From the NCBI GenBank assembly GCA_017446045.1, contig JAFSRP010000003.1, positions 1-64,000 on the forward strand: a stretch of DNA of 64,000 bases. The letters run 5' to 3'. The translations under genes and the position numbers were made by a program. The DNA is from Lachnospiraceae bacterium. Its GTDB lineage: Bacteria; Bacillota; Clostridia; Lachnospirales; Lachnospiraceae. Every line of letters starts with the position of its first letter. The stretch's first letter is position 1. Under the pieces are notes generated by a model. It worked only from the letters and a program-made list of their open reading frames with translations. It did not search any database and was not told the origin of the DNA. Positions 51,567 to 64,000 of the stretch are shown here, in pieces.

Positions 51567-54500
51567 TCACACATTTCCCTTCTGTACAGTATAGAATGCT
51601 TCCAGTTCCGCCTGGTCTCTCGATATCCCACGTTTCTCCAGCAAACGGATCGCTGTGCGCATATTCGCGTAGTCTGTGGGGATCACCTTTTTGAACAGGG
51701 GCAGCATGGTCTCCCAGTGTTCAAGGATATCCTTTCCGCAGGGAGAGCCGGTCTCGCTGACATGCTTTTCGATCAGCGATTTCAGCTTCCCGGTATCCTC
51801 CTCATCCCGGACTGGTCCCATCGTCACCAGCTCCTTGTTGAGCTTTCTGTAAAGATCATGGTGCCGGTCCAGGACATACGCCGTGCCTCCGGACATACCC
51901 GCGGCAAAATTCCTGCCGGTCTCTCCGAGGATCACCACGCACCCTCCGGTCATGTATTCACAGCCGTGGTCTCCCACGCCTTCCACGACAGCCTCCGCGC
52001 CGGAGTTCCGCACGCAGAACCGCTCTCCCGCGACGCCGCCGATATAGGCCTCTCCGGAAGTCGCCCCGTAGAGGGCCACATTTCCGACGATGATATTCTT
52101 TCCGGGATCCAGCCTGCTTCCGCGCGGCTGATGCAGGACCAGTTTGCCTCCGGACAGGCCTTTGCCGAAGTAGTCATTGCAGTCGCCCGCCAGGCGGATC
52201 GTCATGCCCTTTGGGATAAAGGCGCCGAAGGACTGGCCTCCCCCGCCTTCCGCCTGGACAAGCACCGTATCTTCCGCAAGACTGTTTCCGCACTCTTTCG
52301 TGATCCTGGACCCGAGCAGCGTGCCGAAAGTGCGGTCCGTACTGGATACCCGGACCTTTGCCTTCATCGGTTTATGCTCCGACATCGCTTTTTCGAAAGC
52401 CGGGATCAGATGTCTGCTGTCTGCTGTCCGCTCCAGATGGAAATCATAGATGGCTGCCGGGTCAAAATGATCCGTACAGTCCGTCAGGTCTCCCAGGATC
52501 TCCTGAAGGGAAATGCGGACCTGTCTTCGCGCGGAACCTGCATTTTCCCGCATCTTCAGAAGGGAACGCCGTCCGATCAGTTCGTCTACCGTCCGGACGC
52601 CCAGACGGGCCATGATCCCGCGCAGTTCTTCCGCCACAAAGGTCATGAAGCAGATCACATCCTCCGGGGTGCCGCGGAACCGGCACCGCAGTACCGGGTT
52701 CTGTGTCGCGATCCCGGCTGGACAGGTGTCCAGGTTGCAGACGCGCATCATGACGCAGCCCATCGCGATCAGGGGCGCGGTAGCAAATCCGTATTCTTCC
52801 GCTCCCAGGATAGCCGCGATCGCGACATCACGCCCTGTGAGGAGCTTTCCGTCCGTTTCAAGGATGACCCGTTTCCGCAGGCCGCTGCCGATCAGTGTCC
52901 GGTGCGCTTCCGAAAGCCCCAGCTCCCAGGGAAGACCGGCATTCTGGATGGAACTGCGCGGCGCAGCGCCGGTCCCGCCGTCATATCCGGAGATCAGGAC
53001 CACCTGTGCGCCTGCTTTTGCCACACCGCAGGCAATCGTTCCGACGCCCGCCTCAGAGACCAGCTTGACGGAGATGCGCGCTCCGCTGTTCGCATTTTTC
53101 AGGTCATAGATCAGCTGCGCCAGGTCTTCGATAGAGTAGATATCATGGTGCGGCGGGGGACTGATCAGGCTGACGCCCGGTGTCGAATGCCTGGTCTTTG
53201 CGATCCAGGGATAGACCTTCCGGCCTGGCAGGTGTCCGCCCTCTCCCGGCTTCGCTCCCTGCGCCATTTTGATCTGGATCTCTGCCGCCGAGCACAGGTA
53301 CTCGCTGGTGACCCCGAAACGTCCGGACGCCACCTGCTTGATCGCGGAGTTTTTCCCGGTCCCGAGCCTCTCCGGGGACTCTCCGCCCTCACCGCTGTTG
53401 GATTTGCCCTTCAGCCGGTTCATTGCCTCCGCCAGGCATTCATGGGCTTCCTGCGAGATCGACCCGTAGGACATGGCGCCCGTCTTGAAGCGCTTTACGA
53501 TCTCTTCAACGCTCTCGACCTCCTGGAGCGGAACCCCGCCGTCCTCCGGCCAGACGAAGTCCAGGAGGCCCCGCAGCGTCTGCGGGTCGCGCTCTTTGTG
53601 GATGCGGTCCGAATACTGGAGGAAACGCTCATAGCTTCGCTCACGCACCGCCTCCTGCAGAGCCACGATGGTCCCCGCATCGAACAGGTGCTGTTCCCCG
53701 TGCTCTCCTTCCCTCTGCCGGAAGGTACCGACGCTGTCGATCCGCGTATCGACCCCATAGCCCAGCGGGTCAAAGGCCCGGCTGTGGTGGTACTCCACCG
53801 CCTCGCCGATCTCCTTCAGGCCGATCCCGGCGGCATGGTTGATCGTATGGGTAAAATATTTATCAACGACCTCCTGCGTGAATCCGATCGATTCGAAGAT
53901 CTGGGCAGACTGGTAAGCCTGCAGGGTGGAAATGCCCATCTTGGAAGCGATCTTGACCATCCCGTGCAGGATCGCGCTGTTATAATCATCGATCGCCGTA
54001 TGCGCGTCTTTATCCAGAAGCTTCCGCTCTATGCATTCTTCGATACATTCATGCACCAGGTACGGACAGATCGCCCTGGCACCGTAGCCCAAAAGGACCG
54101 CGAAATGATGGACTTCCCGCGGCTCCGCACTCTCCAGGATAATGGAAACGGCGGTCCGCTTCTTCGTCCGGATCAGGTACTGCTCCATGGCAGAGACTGC
54201 CAGGAGGGAAGGGATCGCCACGTGGTTCTCATCCACGCCCCGGTCCGAGAGGATGATGATGTTGGCGCCATCCCTGTACGCCTTGTCGCAGGCGATAAAC
54301 AGGTTTTCGACCGCCCATTCGAGCGGGCTGTTTTTGTAATACAGGAGAGATACGGTCTTCACGCAGAATCCCTCATGCTTCATTGCCCGGATCTTCATCA
54401 GGTCCACCCGGGTCAGGACCGGGTTGTTCACCTGGAGGACGCGGCAGTTCTCCGGGAGGTCCTTCAGCAGGTTTCCGTCCCGGCCGATATACACGGTCGT

Positions 54501-56096
54501 ATCTGTTACGATCTCTTCCCGGATCGCATCGATCGGAGGATTCGTGACCTGGGCAAACTGCTGCTTGAAATAATCGAAGAGCGGCGGGTACTGCCGGCTC
54601 AGCACGGCCAGCGGGATATCGGTCCCCATCGCGCCGGTGGCTTCCACTCCGGTTTTTGCCATGGGGAGGATGGAATCCTTGACCTGCTCATGCGTATAGC
54701 CGAACGCCCGGTACAGGCTGTCCCGCCTTTCCTGGGAATGCCCGGGCACCTGCCCGTTCGGGATGGGGAGATCCTGCAGGCGGACCAGGTTCTGGTCCAG
54801 CCACTCACCGTAAGGCTCCCGGGAAGCATAACGCGCTTTGATCTCCCGGTCTCCGAGAAGCTTTCCTTCCTTCGTATCGACGATCAGCATTTTTCCCGGA
54901 TGGATGCGCTCTTTCTGTACGACCTTTTTTTCATCGATCTCCAGGACCCCGACCTCCGAAGACAGGATCAGCCGTTCCTCATCGGTAACATAATACCGCA
55001 GGGGACGCAGGCCGTTGCGGTCCAGTATGGCGCCTACAGTCTCGCCGTCCGAAAAGAGGATCGCCGCAGGCCCGTCCCAGGGTTCCATCATGGTGGCGTA
55101 GTACCGGTAAAGATCCTTGAGCATGGGATCGATATCCCGGTCGTTTTTCCACGGTTCCGGAATCAGGACCATCATGGCGAGCGGCAGCTCCATCCCGTTC
55201 ATCATCAGGAATTCGACCGTATTATCGATCATTGCGGAATCGGAGCCCGCCGAATTGACCACGGGATAGATCCGGTCCATGTCACCGCCCAGGGCCGTCG
55301 AATACATGGTCTCTTCCCGTCCCATCATACGGTCGACATTGCCCCGGATCGTATTGATCTCTCCGTTGTGCAGGATCATGCGGTTCGGATGCGCCCGTTC
55401 CCAGCTTGGCGTCGTGTTGGTGGAAAAACGGGAATGCACCATGGCGATGGCAGAGGTGTACTTTTCCGACTGCAGATCGGGATAGAACGCCCGTAGCTGC
55501 TTCACGAGGAACATGCCCTTGTATACGACGGAACGGCTTGAAAAGCTTGCCACGTACGTGTTGTCGTTGGACTTTTCAAACTCTCTTCTCGCCATATATA
55601 AAAGGCGGTCGAAGGGAAGCCCTTTCTGGGTGCCGGCCGGTCGTCCCACAAAACACTGCATGATGCAGGGCATGCAGGAACGGGCCCTGTCGCCCAGGAT
55701 CTCCGGACATACCGGCACTTCCCGCCACCCCAGGAAAGGCAGGCCGTCCTTTTCAAGGATCACCTGCAGCATCTTCTGCGCCTGCCTGCGCCGGAACGAG
55801 TCCTGCGGGAAAAAGAACATGCCCACGCCGTAATCCCCGCTGTCAGAAAGCTCGATCCCGCTTTCGGCAGCAGCATCCTTAAAGAATGCATGGCTGACCT
55901 GCAGCAGGATGCCGACGCCGTCTCCGGTCTTCCCGTCCGCATCCTTTCCTGCGCGGTGCTCCAGCTTCTCCACGATCTTCAGGGCATCCGTCACGACGCT
56001 GCGGCTCTTTCTTCCGCGGATATCCACGACCGCGCCGATCCCGCAGGCATCATGCTCTGCTGCTGTTCCGTATTTTTGCCATTCCTGTTCTCTCAT
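51567..56096 (-). CDS. gltB: Glutamate synthase, large (alpha) subunit
   Basis: It makes two glutamates from glutamine and 2-oxoglutarate. The N-terminal class II amidotransferase has its nucleophile in HDACGIGAVVDIRG (Cys18), after a short propeptide. The central domain and the FMN-binding synthase domain follow (GEGGESPERLGTGKNSAIKQ, GVSLISPPPHHDIYSIEDLA, VLISGYDGGTGAAPRSS), then CNLDTCPAGIATQ and a C-terminal GXGXG domain (VGNVALYGATSGEAYIGG). The ATG at 56096 follows GGCGGAAAG; the frame extends to 56129, past the carB stop. At 1509 residues it is full length. It lies 22 bases after carB. Confidence 0.96.
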   Translation of the reverse strand: MREQEWQKYGTAAEHDACGIGAVVDIRGRKSRSVVTDALKIVEKLEHRAGKDADGKTGDGVGILLQVSHAFFKDAAAESGIELSDSGDYGVGMFFFPQDSFRRRQAQKMLQVILEKDGLPFLGWREVPVCPEILGDRARSCMPCIMQCFVGRPAGTQKGLPFDRLLYMARREFEKSNDNTYVASFSSRSVVYKGMFLVKQLRAFYPDLQSEKYTSAIAMVHSRFSTNTTPSWERAHPNRMILHNGEINTIRGNVDRMMGREETMYSTALGGDMDRIYPVVNSAGSDSAMIDNTVEFLMMNGMELPLAMMVLIPEPWKNDRDIDPMLKDLYRYYATMMEPWDGPAAILFSDGETVGAILDRNGLRPLRYYVTDEERLILSSEVGVLEIDEKKVVQKERIHPGKMLIVDTKEGKLLGDREIKARYASREPYGEWLDQNLVRLQDLPIPNGQVPGHSQERRDSLYRAFGYTHEQVKDSILPMAKTGVEATGAMGTDIPLAVLSRQYPPLFDYFKQQFAQVTNPPIDAIREEIVTDTTVYIGRDGNLLKDLPENCRVLQVNNPVLTRVDLMKIRAMKHEGFCVKTVSLLYYKNSPLEWAVENLFIACDKAYRDGANIIILSDRGVDENHVAIPSLLAVSAMEQYLIRTKKRTAVSIILESAEPREVHHFAVLLGYGARAICPYLVHECIEECIERKLLDKDAHTAIDDYNSAILHGMVKIASKMGISTLQAYQSAQIFESIGFTQEVVDKYFTHTINHAAGIGLKEIGEAVEYHHSRAFDPLGYGVDTRIDSVGTFRQREGEHGEQHLFDAGTIVALQEAVRERSYERFLQYSDRIHKERDPQTLRGLLDFVWPEDGGVPLQEVESVEEIVKRFKTGAMSYGSISQEAHECLAEAMNRLKGKSNSGEGGESPERLGTGKNSAIKQVASGRFGVTSEYLCSAAEIQIKMAQGAKPGEGGHLPGRKVYPWIAKTRHSTPGVSLISPPPHHDIYSIEDLAQLIYDLKNANSGARISVKLVSEAGVGTIACGVAKAGAQVVLISGYDGGTGAAPRSSIQNAGLPWELGLSEAHRTLIGSGLRKRVILETDGKLLTGRDVAIAAILGAEEYGFATAPLIAMGCVMMRVCNLDTCPAGIATQNPVLRCRFRGTPEDVICFMTFVAEELRGIMARLGVRTVDELIGRRSLLKMRENAGSARRQVRISLQEILGDLTDCTDHFDPAAIYDFHLERTADSRHLIPAFEKAMSEHKPMKAKVRVSSTDRTFGTLLGSRITKECGNSLAEDTVLVQAEGGGGQSFGAFIPKGMTIRLAGDCNDYFGKGLSGGKLVLHQPRGSRLDPGKNIIVGNVALYGATSGEAYIGGVAGERFCVRNSGAEAVVEGVGDHGCEYMTGGCVVILGETGRNFAAGMSGGTAYVLDRHHDLYRKLNKELVTMGPVRDEEDTGKLKSLIEKHVSETGSPCGKDILEHWETMLPLFKKVIPTDYANMRTAIRLLEKRGISRDQAELEAFYTVQKGNV

Positions 56097-56118
56097 AATC
56101 TTTCCGCCTGTTCTTCGA

Positions 56119-59100
56119 TCATTCTGCATCGATCGTTGAAACGCCCATGGTGACCTCTTCGAGTACGTCCAGCACCATCCGGACAGTATCCAGGGAGGTC
56201 AGCATGGTGATATTGTTCTGTGCCGCCGCGCGGCGTATCGCCACGCCGTCACCGTAATGGATCCCGGAAAGGATCGCTCTTGTATTGATCACGTAGCTGA
56301 CATATCCCGCGCGGATGGAGTCCAGTACCTCCTGGCTCCCTTCGCTGGGTTTCCCGAGTATCCTTGTCTTTATCCCGTTCGCCCGCAGGACTTCGCCCGT
56401 AAGCGAGGTCGCCTCTATGTTGAACCCCATCCTGTAAAAGCGCCGGACCAGCGGGACCGTCTCCTCCTTGTCCTCATCCGCGACGCTGACCAGCACGGTC
56501 CCGTAGTTGCGCAGTGAGAGGCCGGAGGCGATCAGTGCCTTGTAGGCAGCCCGGTGGAGCTTTCTGTCATATCCGATCGCCTCCCCTGTGGACTTCATCT
56601 CGGGAGAAAGATATGCGTCCATCCCTCTCAGCTTGAAAAAGGAAAATGCAGGCACTTTTACATAATAGCGCTGTTTCTCCGCAGGGTACCGGACTGTGAT
56701 GCCCTGCTCTTCCAGCGAAACGCCCAGCATGACCAGGGTCCCGATATCCGCCAGGCTCCAGCCCGTGGCCTTGGATAAGAACGGCACGGTACGCGAGGAC
56801 CGCGGGTTCACTTCGATGATATAGACCTTTTCGGACGCGTCCACGATGAACTGGATGTTGAAAAGCCCGCGGATGCCGATGCCCAGGCCCAGTTTTTCCG
56901 TATACTCCAGGATCGTTTGTTTGACCCTGTCCGAAAGGCTGTAGGAGGGGTAGACGCTGACCGAGTCACCGGAGTGTACGCCGGTCCTCTCGACCAGTTC
57001 CATGATGCCCGGGACGAAGACGCGTTTGCCGTCGCAGACCGCATCCACCTCGACTTCCTTTCCCCGGATATATTTGTCGACGAGGACCGGTTTGTCCTTA
57101 TCGATCGCGACCGCTGCATGGAGATACTGCCACATGGACTTCTCCTTGGCGACGATCTGCATGGCCCGTCCGCCGAGGACGAAGCTCGGCCTGACGAGCA
57201 CCGGGTACCCGATCTCATGCGCTGCCCGGATCCCCTCTTCAATGCCTGTGACTGCCCTGCCCTCCGGCTGCGGGATATTCAGGGACAAAAGGAGCTTTTC
57301 AAAGGAATCCCGGTTTTCCGCGCGGTCGATGGCGTCGCAGTCCGTCCCGATCAGCCACACGCCCCTGTCCCTGAGGGAATCCGCCAGGTTGATCGCAGTC
57401 TGTCCTCCCAGTGTCGCGATCACACCTTCCGGCTGTTCCAGCAGGATGATATTCATGACGTCTTCCGTGCACAGCGGCTCAAAATACAGCTTATCGGAAC
57501 AGGTATAGTCCGTGGACACGGTCTCCGGGTTATTGTTGATGATGATCGCTTCGTACCCTGCCCTGCGCAGCGTCTGCACCGCATGGACCGTGGAATAGTC
57601 GAACTCCACGCCCTGCCCGATCCGGATCGGCCCTGAACCGAGCACGATGATCTTGCGCCTTCCGGATACGACGGATTCATTTTCTTCCTCGTAGGTAGAA
57701 TAAAAATACGGAATATAGCTCTCGAACTCCGAGGCGCAGGTGTCGATCATCTTATATACCGGAAGGATCCCCTGTTCCTTCCGGAGCCGGAAGATCTCCT
57801 CTTCCGTTCTTCCCCAGATGAGCGCGATCTCCCGGTCGGAAAAGCCGGATCTCTTGGCGGCGGCAAGCACCGCAGTCTCTCCGGGGTGCGCAGCGAGCAC
57901 CTTCTCCATTTCGACGATGCTGCGGATCTTCCGCAGGAAGAACCGGTCGATCGAGGTCACATCCGCGATCTCATCCACCCCGCAGCCAAGGCGCAGCAAA
58001 GCCGCGATCGCAAAGAGGCGGTCATCCGTACCGTTCGCGACATAACGAAGGAGAGCATCCCGGTCCATCCCGTCAAACTTGGGGAGATGAAGGTGGAACG
58101 CGCCTGCCTCGAGGGACCGGATCCCCTTCAGGAGACTCTCCTCAAAGGTCCTTCCGACGCTCATCACCTCGCCCGTGGCCTTCATCTGTGTGGACAGCGT
58201 ATTATCCGCATCCGTGAATTTATCAAAGGGGAAGCGGGGCAGCTTGGTGACGATGTAATCCAGCGCGGGCTCGAAAGAAGCGGGCGTATTGGCGATCCGG
58301 ATCTCATCCAGCGTCATGCCGATCCCGATCTTCGCGGAGACCCGCGCGATCGGATATCCGCTTGCCTTCGACGCAAGGGCGGAGGAACGCGATACCCTGG
58401 GATTGACCTCGATCAGGTAGTACTGAAAGGAGTTCGGGTCAAGGGCAAACTGCACGTTGCAGCCGCCTTCGATCCCGAGCGCCCGGATGACCTTCAGGGC
58501 GCTGTCGCGAAGCATGTGATATTCCTTATTCGTCAGCGTCTGCGACGGACAGACGACAACGGAATCTCCCGTATGGATCCCGACAGGGTCTACATTTTCC
58601 ATGTTGCAGACCGTGATCGCCGTATCGTTCCGGTCCCGGATGACTTCATATTCTATTTCCTTGAATCCCCGGACGCTCTTTTCCACGAGGACCTGCTTGA
58701 CCGGGGAACACTCCAGCGCGTTTTGTATCAGGGGAACGAACTGTTCCGGATCGTCCGCAAAGCCGCCCCCGGTCCCTCCCAGGGTAAATGCAGGACGGAG
58801 CACCACGGGATATCCGATGGCGGCAGCGGCGTCCAGGCCTTCACTGACAGACGAGGCTGTCCGGGACGGAAGGACGGGTTCCCCCAGTTCCTCGCAGAGC
58901 TCCCTGAATTTTTCCCTGTCTTCCGCCTGTTCGATCGACCTGCTGTCCGTACCGAGAAGCTCGACATGACACTCGGCCAGAATACCTTTTTTCTCCAGCT
59001 GCATGGCCAGATTCAGCCCGGTCTGCCCGCCGATCCCGGGGAGGATGGCATCCGGGCGCTCATAGCGGATGATCTTCGCGGTATACTCCAGTGTCAGCGG

Positions 59101-59301
59101 CTCCATGTAGACCTTGTCCGCAATAGAGGTATCCGTCATGATCGTCGCCGGATTGGAATTGCAGAGGATCACTTCACAGCCTTCCTCTTTGAGAGCAAGG
59201 CAGGCCTGCGTTCCCGCATAATCAAACTCCGCCGCCTGTCCGATCACGATGGGGCCGGAGCCGATCACAAGAATTCTTTTCAGGTCCGTTCTTTTTGGCA
59301 T
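56119..59301 (-). CDS. carB: Carbamoyl-phosphate synthase, large subunit
   Basis: It makes carbamoyl phosphate from bicarbonate, two ATP and ammonia delivered by CarA. Two homologous ATP-grasp halves are visible: [20 protein letters not shown]...[16 protein letters not shown] in the first, [20 protein letters not shown]...[14 protein letters not shown] in the second. A C-terminal MGS-like allosteric domain (about residues 940-1060) ends it; there UMP and ornithine act on other CarB proteins. At 1060 residues it is full length. The start overlaps the carA stop by 22 bases, so the pair is translationally coupled. Confidence 0.97.
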   Translation of the reverse strand: MPKRTDLKRILVIGSGPIVIGQAAEFDYAGTQACLALKEEGCEVILCNSNPATIMTDTSIADKVYMEPLTLEYTAKIIRYERPDAILPGIGGQTGLNLAMQLEKKGILAECHVELLGTDSRSIEQAEDREKFRELCEELGEPVLPSRTASSVSEGLDAAAAIGYPVVLRPAFTLGGTGGGFADDPEQFVPLIQNALECSPVKQVLVEKSVRGFKEIEYEVIRDRNDTAITVCNMENVDPVGIHTGDSVVVCPSQTLTNKEYHMLRDSALKVIRALGIEGGCNVQFALDPNSFQYYLIEVNPRVSRSSALASKASGYPIARVSAKIGIGMTLDEIRIANTPASFEPALDYIVTKLPRFPFDKFTDADNTLSTQMKATGEVMSVGRTFEESLLKGIRSLEAGAFHLHLPKFDGMDRDALLRYVANGTDDRLFAIAALLRLGCGVDEIADVTSIDRFFLRKIRSIVEMEKVLAAHPGETAVLAAAKRSGFSDREIALIWGRTEEEIFRLRKEQGILPVYKMIDTCASEFESYIPYFYSTYEEENESVVSGRRKIIVLGSGPIRIGQGVEFDYSTVHAVQTLRRAGYEAIIINNNPETVSTDYTCSDKLYFEPLCTEDVMNIILLEQPEGVIATLGGQTAINLADSLRDRGVWLIGTDCDAIDRAENRDSFEKLLLSLNIPQPEGRAVTGIEEGIRAAHEIGYPVLVRPSFVLGGRAMQIVAKEKSMWQYLHAAVAIDKDKPVLVDKYIRGKEVEVDAVCDGKRVFVPGIMELVERTGVHSGDSVSVYPSYSLSDRVKQTILEYTEKLGLGIGIRGLFNIQFIVDASEKVYIIEVNPRSSRTVPFLSKATGWSLADIGTLVMLGVSLEEQGITVRYPAEKQRYYVKVPAFSFFKLRGMDAYLSPEMKSTGEAIGYDRKLHRAAYKALIASGLSLRNYGTVLVSVADEDKEETVPLVRRFYRMGFNIEATSLTGEVLRANGIKTRILGKPSEGSQEVLDSIRAGYVSYVINTRAILSGIHYGDGVAIRRAAAQNNITMLTSLDTVRMVLDVLEEVTMGVSTIDAE

Positions 59302-60389
59302 GATCTTCCGGACTCCTCCATCAAATGAATAAACCGGTCAAACAGATGCGCGCTGTCCTGGGGTCCCGGCGCGCTCTCGGGATGATACTGGACGCTGAAG
59401 ACCCGGTCCGCCTCACACCGGATCCCTTCGACAGTCCCGTCCAGGAGGTTTCGGTGGGTCACGACGAGCGGTGTGCCCGCAAGGCTCTCCTCATCCACGG
59501 CATACGAGTGGTTCTGGGAGGTGATCTCGATCCTGCCGGTCTCCAGGTCTTTCACCGGGTGGTTGCCCCCGCGGTGACCGAATTTCAGCTTATACGTCTT
59601 CGCCCCGTATGCCAGGGAAATGATCTGGTGACCCAGGCAGATGCCGAAGACCGGCAGCTCCCCGAGCAGCTCCCTGACAGTATGGATCGTTTCCGGCACG
59701 TCAGTGGGGTCGCCCGGTCCGTTGGAAAGAAAGATCCCGTCCGGCCGGAGCGCCAGGATCTCATTTGCCGGGGTATTCCACGGAACGACCGTCACGCGGC
59801 AGCCACGCTTCAGAAGGGACCGGACGATATTTCGCTTCATCCCGCAGTCGATGGCGGCCACGTGGGGGCCGTCATTCTCCTGACCGGCTTCCCATGGCGC
59901 GCGGCAGCTGACTCTGGACACGGCATCCCCGGGCATCCTGTAACCCTTTAGTTTTCGCAGGCCTTCCTCCAGGGGAGTCTTGGCGCCTGTCAGGAGGGCT
60001 TTCCGGCTTCCGAAATCGCGGATCGAGCGGTTTAATTTCCTGGTATCGACGCCGCTGATCCCGGTGATCCTGTACTGCTTCATCACGTCTCCCAGCGTTC
60101 TCTCAGAACGGAAATTGGAAGGCTCATCGTTATATTCCCGCACGATGAGGGCACCGATGGACGGCGTTTCCGTCTCATAATCGTCCGCGGCCATGCCGTA
60201 GTTCCCGATCAAAGGCCAGGTCATCACCACCGCCTGATCGGTGTAGGACGGATCGGACAGGATCTCCTGATAGCCCACCATCGAGGTATTGAATACGATC
60301 TCCAGTATTTTTTCCTGCCCGGAGCCGAAGGAGAAACCGTAATACTCCTGCCCGTCCTCCAGGATGATCTTTTTGTCCGCCTCTCTCAT
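59280..60389 (-). CDS. carA: Carbamoyl-phosphate synthase, small (glutaminase) subunit
   Basis: The N-terminal CarA-specific domain ([49 protein letters not shown]) is followed by a class I glutamine amidotransferase. The nucleophile is Cys251 in FGICLGHQ, with the catalytic His and Glu in [13 protein letters not shown]. The usual [11 protein letters not shown] loop is present. At 369 residues it has normal length. It lies 21 bases after pyrG and feeds ammonia to CarB. Confidence 0.96.
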   Translation of the reverse strand: MREADKKIILEDGQEYYGFSFGSGQEKILEIVFNTSMVGYQEILSDPSYTDQAVVMTWPLIGNYGMAADDYETETPSIGALIVREYNDEPSNFRSERTLGDVMKQYRITGISGVDTRKLNRSIRDFGSRKALLTGAKTPLEEGLRKLKGYRMPGDAVSRVSCRAPWEAGQENDGPHVAAIDCGMKRNIVRSLLKRGCRVTVVPWNTPANEILALRPDGIFLSNGPGDPTDVPETIHTVRELLGELPVFGICLGHQIISLAYGAKTYKLKFGHRGGNHPVKDLETGRIEITSQNHSYAVDEESLAGTPLVVTHRNLLDGTVEGIRCEADRVFSVQYHPESAPGPQDSAHLFDRFIHLMEESGRSCQKERT

Positions 60390-60410
60390 CGCGGTATCCT
60401 TCCTCTGTCC

Positions 60411-63582
<3,172 letters not shown>

Positions 63583-63600
63583 ATCGCTTCCTCCCCGGCT

Positions 63601-64000
63601 TCAGCGGAAAATGATGCTGTCACGCTCCGGTCCGACAGAGATATACCGGATCGGACAGCCGACCGCATCCTCGATCATACAGACATACTCCCGTGCCGCT
63701 TTCGGAAGATCCTCCCAGCGGCGGACGCCGGAGATATCGCAGTTCCATCCTTCGCAGTAACTGATCACCGGCTTGGCCCGGGAAAGCTCCAGGGGGAACG
63801 GAAAACGGTCCGTTTCGCGCCATCCGTCCCCATCGGGCAGCAGGTAACGGGTGCACACCGGGATCTTTTCCATGTAGCTTAAGACGTCGAGCTTGGTCAG
63901 GGCGATCCTTGTCGCTGCCTGTACTTCCACACCGTAACGGGTCGCGACCAGGTCGATCGGTCCGACGCGCCGCGGCCGTCCCGTTTTGGCTCCGTATTCG
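63601..64000 (-). CDS. purA: Adenylosuccinate synthetase, C-terminal part (runs off the window)
   Basis: The last 132 codons of PurA are present: EYGAKTGRPRRVGPIDLVAT with the GRPRR(V/C)G motif, RIALTKLDVL, and the conserved end W-EDLPKAAREYVCMIED...ISVGPERDSIIFR. The enzyme joins IMP and aspartate with GTP. The 5' end and any promoter lie beyond position 64000. It is the first visible gene of the block that runs to gltD. Confidence 0.95.
   Translation of the reverse strand, partial: EYGAKTGRPRRVGPIDLVATRYGVEVQAATRIALTKLDVLSYMEKIPVCTRYLLPDGDGWRETDRFPFPLELSRAKPVISYCEGWNCDISGVRRWEDLPKAAREYVCMIEDAVGCPIRYISVGPERDSIIFR

Noticed and set aside
51717-55496. Very long plus-strand frame opposite gltB
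   Set aside because: Shadow of the real gene caused by GC-rich third positions; gltB motifs are unambiguous on the minus strand.

Overview
The window reads as chromosome of a Gram-positive Firmicute, most likely a fairly GC-rich member of the Lachnospiraceae/Clostridiales. The grounds are the Shine-Dalgarno-led starts, a tryptophan T-box leader, a clostripain-family lipoprotein, BspA-type leucine-rich repeats, the VTC/DUF4956/carbohydrate-binding cluster and glutamate synthase of the bacterial GltB/GltD type. Most genes are intact and closely packed. No transposase, integrase, CRISPR array or rRNA was seen; one tRNA is present.

Positions 1-4500 are visibly AT-richer than the rest and hold a cell-envelope set: two paralogous secreted proteins with aromatic wall-binding repeats, a zinc-ribbon membrane protein, an M14 zinc carboxypeptidase, a triple-SH3b secreted protein and a divergent XRE regulator with a likely operator. 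This block ends at the 3' side of a tRNA-Val(CAC) gene, as integrated islands often do. Positions 5000-10080 hold a MoxR-like ATPase, a VWA/DUF2201 protein and a leucine-rich-repeat protein. A Trp T-box and a class-2 tryptophan synthase beta chain follow (10201-12084). Positions 12400-20400 are a mosaic of small genes and transporters, with unusually many short tandem repeats between genes. Positions 20569-24060 hold a MerR regulator, a Cys/Met PLP lyase and a YkvI-like permease. Positions 26300-31112 hold a TrkA-C membrane protein and the carbohydrate-binding/DUF4956/VTC cluster.

cysK (31619-32548) has a strong promoter, a short leader reading frame with five Cys codons among seven, and a rho-independent terminator. 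I read this as a ribosome-mediated cysteine attenuator. Next come a clostripain lipoprotein, a flavin-type oxidase, an ABC ATPase / CARDB surface protein / FtsX-type permease operon, a DUF362 protein and an RsiV-like lipoprotein. Positions 44245-50055 form an alanine/amino-acid locus: a frameshifted alanine dehydrogenase, an aminotransferase, a PucR regulator and an Na+/alanine symporter. From the right edge down to 50154 runs one co-directional block, purA-guaA-pyrG-carA-carB-gltB-gltD. It joins purine and pyrimidine amidotransferase steps with glutamate synthase, that is, most of the large consumers of the glutamine amide group.

All calls rest on reading the sequence and protein motifs; no database search was run.
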